The notes under the pieces were generated by a model. That model was not told the origin of the DNA, did not search any database, and saw only the letters and a program-made list of their open reading frames with translations. From JAPUIN01 sp041580375 (GTDB lineage: Bacteria; Acidobacteriota; Polarisedimenticolia; Gp22-AA2), in the NCBI GenBank assembly GCA_041580375.1, contig JBFGDZ010000056.1, positions 1-19,360 of the forward strand: a stretch of DNA of 19,360 bases, read 5' to 3'. Below, in pieces: positions 16,453 through 19,360 of the stretch. Position numbers and translations under genes: made by a program. Position 1 is the first letter of the stretch; every line of letters starts with the position of its first letter.

Positions 16453-17457
16453 ATGCCCTCGATTCGCGTGCCCCGTCCCTGGCACATCCCGGAAGCCCGC
16501 GTGACCCCGGAGCCGATCTATCGGAACCGGAGGACTTTTATCCGTGAGATCGGGCTTTTGGGTCTGGGCGCAGCCGGCCTGCTCTGGGCCTGCGCCCCGG
16601 GCCGGGACGCCTCCGGCCCCGGCTCCGCGACCGGGGGCCGGCCGAACCCTCCTCCGGGCGGCCCCGAGCTCTACCCGGCGAAGCGAAGCGCCGCATTCGT
16701 CGCGGAGCGGGCGCTGACCGACGAGGCGGTCGCGGCCCGCTACAACAACTTTTATGAGTTCACCGATCAGAAGGACGTCTGGCGCTACGTGGATCGATTC
16801 GAGACGCGCCCCTGGCACGTCGAGGTGAGCGGCCATTGCGGAAAGCCCCGGACATTCGACGTCGACGATCTGGCGCGCCTTTTTCCGCTCGAGGAGAGGA
16901 TCTACCGGCATCGCTGCGTCGAGGCCTGGTCGATGATCGTTCCCTGGACCGGCTTTCCCCTGCGCTCCCTCATCGATCGGGCGGAGCCACTCGCGTCGGC
17001 GACCCACATCCGCATGCTCACGTTCCTGAAGCCGGAGCAGGCGCCCGGCCAGCTGCACAGCACCTGGTACCCGTGGCCCTACTACGAGGGGCTCACCTTG
17101 GAGGAGGCGCGCAACGAGCTCGCCTTTCTCGTCACCGGCATCTACGGCCACGCCCTGCCGGTGCAGCACGGGGCGCCGATCCGGCTGGCGCTGCCCTGGA
17201 AGTACGGCTTCAAGAGCATCAAATCGATCGTCCGGATCGAGTTCGTCGAGCGGCAGCCCGGCACCTTCTGGAGCGACTCATCGAGCGAGTACGATTTCCG
17301 GGCCAACGTGAACCCGAACGTCCCCCACCCGCGCTGGTCCCAGGCGACCGAGCGTCTCATCGACACGGGTGAGCGGATCCCGACGCGTCTCTTCAACGGC
17401 TATCAGGAGCAGGTGGCTCATCTGTATCCGGACGAGCCGACCCGGCCCGCGCGCTGA
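16453..17457 (+). CDS. msrP: Protein-methionine-sulfoxide reductase, molybdenum subunit MsrP (YedY)
   Basis: This periplasmic molybdopterin enzyme repairs oxidised methionines in envelope proteins. The protein has 334 residues, as in E. coli. A twin-arginine signal (NRRTFIR, 25-31, then hydrophobic GLLGLGAAGLL) directs folded export by Tat. The sulfite-oxidase-type fold shows YNNFYEFTDQKDVW (98-110), YRHRCVEAWSMIVPWTGFPL with molybdenum ligand Cys155, and GAPIRLALPWKYGFKSIKSIVRIE. The signal also contains WACAPG, which may be a lipobox. In many bacteria msrP is followed by msrQ, its heme-binding membrane electron donor. Here the next gene encodes a NifU-domain protein, and no msrQ lies within the window. 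It is divergent from the Hsp70-domain operon. Confidence 0.95.
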   Translation: MPSIRVPRPWHIPEARVTPEPIYRNRRTFIREIGLLGLGAAGLLWACAPGRDASGPGSATGGRPNPPPGGPELYPAKRSAAFVAERALTDEAVAARYNNFYEFTDQKDVWRYVDRFETRPWHVEVSGHCGKPRTFDVDDLARLFPLEERIYRHRCVEAWSMIVPWTGFPLRSLIDRAEPLASATHIRMLTFLKPEQAPGQLHSTWYPWPYYEGLTLEEARNELAFLVTGIYGHALPVQHGAPIRLALPWKYGFKSIKSIVRIEFVERQPGTFWSDSSSEYDFRANVNPNVPHPRWSQATERLIDTGERIPTRLFNGYQEQVAHLYPDEPTRPAR

Positions 17458-17507
17458 CGCGCCGGGGGGCGGTTCCGGGCCGGTCCCTCGGGCCCCCGGA
17501 TCCGCGC

Positions 17508-17536
17508 TTGACCCGGAAGCCCGATGACGTCATGAT
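17508..17536 (+). promoter_or_regulatory. Putative promoter of the NifU-domain gene
   Basis: TTGACC (17508-17513, 5 of 6) is followed after 17 bases by CATGAT (17531-17536, 4 of 6). The predicted start near 17543 gives a 25-base leader to the ATG at 17568. It lies in the 110-base spacer after msrP, which otherwise holds only GC-rich inverted repeats without a T-run. Confidence 0.4.
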
Positions 17537-17567
17537 CAGACTGTTCCGCCGGAAGGGGGCCAGGACC

Positions 17568-17858
17568 ATGGATCCACTGGACGACAGCGCCGTCAAGGAA
17601 AAGGTCAAGAAGATCCTCGACGAGATGATCAATCCGGCGATCGCCAGCCATGGCGGGTTCGTCGAGGTCCTCGACGTCAAGGAGAACGTCGTCTACCTGA
17701 TGCTCGGGGGCGGCTGCCAGGGTTGCGGGATGGTCAACGTGACCCTCAAGCACGGCATCGAGGCGACCCTCAAGGAGGAGATCCCCCAGATCGCCGGCGT
17801 CATCGACCAGACCGACCACGCGGGCGGCACGAACCCCTACTACCAGCCGTCGAAATAA
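17568..17858 (+). CDS. NifU C-terminal domain (Nfu-type) iron-sulfur carrier
   Basis: This 96-residue protein consists of a single NifU-like domain. It has VKKILDEMINPAIASHGGFVEVLDV (about 13-37) and the cluster-binding GGGCQGCGM with Cys50 and Cys53. Such proteins transiently bind a [4Fe-4S] cluster between subunits and deliver it to apoproteins. The N-terminal A-type domain of NfuA is absent. ATG 17568 is chosen to give the standard domain start; an in-frame ATG at 17532 would add 12 residues. It lies 29 bases before the radical SAM gene, so it may supply that enzyme's cluster. This link is inference. Confidence 0.92.
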   Translation: MDPLDDSAVKEKVKKILDEMINPAIASHGGFVEVLDVKENVVYLMLGGGCQGCGMVNVTLKHGIEATLKEEIPQIAGVIDQTDHAGGTNPYYQPSK

Positions 17859-17887
17859 GTCCGTCCCCGTCTCGGAGCGGGACCCCG

Positions 17888-19360
17888 ATGTCCCACCCCA
17901 CCCGATCGCTGAAGGAACCCGGCGCGCTTCTCCTCGTCTCCTGCTACGAATTGGGCCACCAGCCGCTCTCGATCGCGTCGGCCGCCGGACTCCTGCGGGA
18001 ACACGGCTTCGAGCCCCGGGCTCTCGATCTCGCCCTGGAGCGGTTGGACCCCGAGCGGGTCGAGAGAGCCCGGCTGATCGCGATCGCGGTGCCGATGCAC
18101 ACGGCCCTGCGCATCGGAGCCCGGATGCTGACCCGCGTGCGCGCTCTGAATCCCGGGTGCCATGTCTGCCTGTACGGACTCTACGCGTCACTCAACGCCG
18201 CGACGCTGCTGAGGGCGGGCGCCGACTCGATCATCGGCGGCGAGTTCGAGGAGCCGCTGCTGCGGCTTGCCCTCGAGCTCGAGGCCGGGGGAGCGGCCGA
18301 CGGCGTGGCGGGGGTGCGGACGTGCGCGTCCGCGGCCACGCCGTGGATCGATCGGATCCGCTTCGCCACGCCCCATCGCGCCATCCTGCCGCCGCTGCAC
18401 CGGTACGCCCGGCTGGAGGCCGGGGGCGTCGAGCGGCCGGCGGGCTACGTCGAGGCGAGCCGCGGATGCCTGCACCTCTGCCGGCACTGCCCGATCCCCG
18501 CCGTCTACGGCGGCCGGTTCTTCATCGTCCCCCGCGACGTCGTCCTGGGCGACATCCGGAATCAGGTGGAGGCCGGGGCGGCCCACATCACCTTCGGCGA
18601 CCCCGACTTCCTGAACGGCCCGGGACACGCGATGGCGATCCTGCGCGCGATGCACGCCGCGCATCCCGATCTGACGTTCGACCTGACCGCGAAGGTCGAG
18701 CACATTTTGAAACACCGCCGGCTGCTGCCGGAGATGCGGCTCCTCGGCTGCCTGTTCGTCACCACGGCGGTCGAGAGCCTCAGCGACCGGGTCCTCGCGA
18801 TCCTCGAGAAGGGGCACGCGCGGGCCGACGTCCCCCGCGCTCTCCGGGCCGTCCGCGCCGCCGGCATCGCGCTCCGACCCTCGTTCGTCCCGTTCACGCC
18901 GTGGACCACCCTGGAGGACTACCGCGACATCCTCCGATTCGTGGAGGACGAGGACCTCATCGACCATCTGGATCCGGTGCAGCTCTCCATCCGCCTGCTC
19001 ATTCCGCCGGGCTCGCTCCTGCTCGACCGGCCGGAGATGAGGGATCACCTCGGGCTGCTCGATCCGGAGCGGTTCACCTATCGCTGGACGCACCCCGACA
19101 CGGCCATGGACCGCCTGCAAATCGAGGTCGGCCGCCTGGTCGAGCTCGCCGCGCGGGAGGCGGAGGATCCGTGGCTGACCTTCCAGCGGATCCGCCACGC
19201 GGCGGCCGCCGCGGCCGCTGAGACGGACGCCGTCGTCCCCCTCGCCCTGACCGCGCCCCCCCGCCCGCGCGACAAGGGCCGCCCCCCGCGGCTCTCCGAG
19301 CCCTGGTACTGCTGAGCGGAGCCCACGGAGGGTCAGTTGGACCCCGTGCGATCCACCGAG
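17888..19360 (+). CDS. CUAEP-tail radical SAM selenoprotein (B12-binding-like N-terminus), 3' end beyond window
   Basis: An N-terminal cobalamin-binding-like segment (about 12-120: LLLVSCYELGHQPLSIASAAG, then YGLYASLNAATLLRAGADSII) precedes a radical SAM core. The [4Fe-4S]/SAM cysteines are SRGCLHLCRHC (Cys194, Cys198, Cys201), CX3CX2C. FGDPDFLNG and FDLTAKVEH follow in the barrel. A conventional reading stops at TGA 19313-19315 after SEPWYC (475 residues). Reading through gives C-U-A-E-P and an open frame to the window end. This is the hallmark tail of the family I recall as CUAEP/CCAEP-tail radical SAM (seleno)proteins, and a strong SECIS-like hairpin follows. ATG 17888 lies 29 bases after the NifU-domain gene, with GGAG upstream. 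The substrate is unknown. The true C-terminus is outside the window. Confidence 0.9.
19313..19315 (+). other. Recoded UGA (selenocysteine codon), Sec476 of the radical SAM protein
   Basis: The codons around the TGA read Tyr-Cys-UGA-Ala-Glu-Pro, giving a vicinal Cys-Sec pair in the CUAEP motif. The frame stays open for the remaining 15 codons of the window. Confidence 0.87.
19324..19348 (+). promoter_or_regulatory. Bacterial SECIS-like hairpin downstream of the radical SAM UGA
   Basis: CACG (19324-19327) pairs with CGTG (19345-19348). After a two-base 5' bulge (GA), GGGTC (19330-19334) pairs with GACCC (19340-19344), closing the loop AGTTG (19335-19339). The loop starts 19 nt after the UGA and has G in its second position. 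Nine base pairs with a small 5' bulge and a short G-containing loop closely match the layout of bacterial SECIS elements. Confidence 0.8.

Noticed and set aside
17458..17507. Terminator after msrP from GC-rich inverted repeats (GGGCC...GGCCC)
   Set aside because: The stems are short, no T-run follows, and such repeats are common by chance at this base composition.

Overview
The window is a GC-rich stretch of a Gram-negative bacterial chromosome. It encodes an MtrA/DmsE-type decaheme cytochrome, outer-membrane barrels, a TlpA-like thioredoxin, a Tat-exported MsrP, a non-mevalonate isoprenoid gene and selenoproteins. The mix of CUAEP-tail radical SAM protein, MopE-like metal-binding repeats and PD40 propellers suggests Acidobacteriota or a relative such as Myxococcota or Desulfobacterota. 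That placement is inference. I see no rRNA, complete tRNA, insertion sequence, phage gene or CRISPR array.

Layout: (1) 1-5551 is mostly housekeeping. It has the N-terminal two thirds of a zinc alcohol dehydrogenase (-), ispG (+) with a probable leaderless promoter, and a co-directional pair on the minus strand (secreted PD40/TolB-like propeller, then single-chain class I fumarase). (2) 5620-8313 carries an ABC-F ATPase and a small outer-membrane barrel (+). (3) 8322-12879 is an electron-transfer island: a membrane-anchored tetraheme cytochrome with MopE-like repeats (-), a 690-base spacer holding a consensus promoter and a structured leader, then a decaheme MtrA/DmsE-family cytochrome and an MtrB/PioB-like barrel, 3 bases apart. 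(4) 12928-16347 is a four-gene minus-strand operon: membrane-anchored orphan Hsp70 substrate-binding domain, DEDDh exonuclease, M50-type membrane protease, and a TlpA-DsbD-like protein with an in-frame UGA in its thioredoxin active site. (5) 16453-19360 carries msrP, a NifU-domain protein and a radical SAM protein whose UGA is followed by Ala-Glu-Pro, giving the C-U-A-E-P tail.

The main result is two selenoprotein genes about 5 kb apart that standard gene calling would mis-call. At 14164-14166 (minus) UGA replaces the first cysteine of the WCxxC motif of a TlpA-like protein, with a SECIS-like hairpin 23 nt downstream. The usual outcome would be two fragments or a pseudogene. At 19313-19315 (plus) UGA follows Cys475 of the radical SAM protein, with a strong SECIS-like hairpin 19 nt downstream. 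The usual outcome would be a protein ending one residue before Sec.

The genes share a cell-envelope redox theme: a cytochrome-porin conduit, a periplasmic selenothiol reductase with a DsbD-alpha-like domain that could keep apocytochrome CXXCH thiols reduced, and a periplasmic methionine sulfoxide reductase. The functional links are inference from proximity and domain content.
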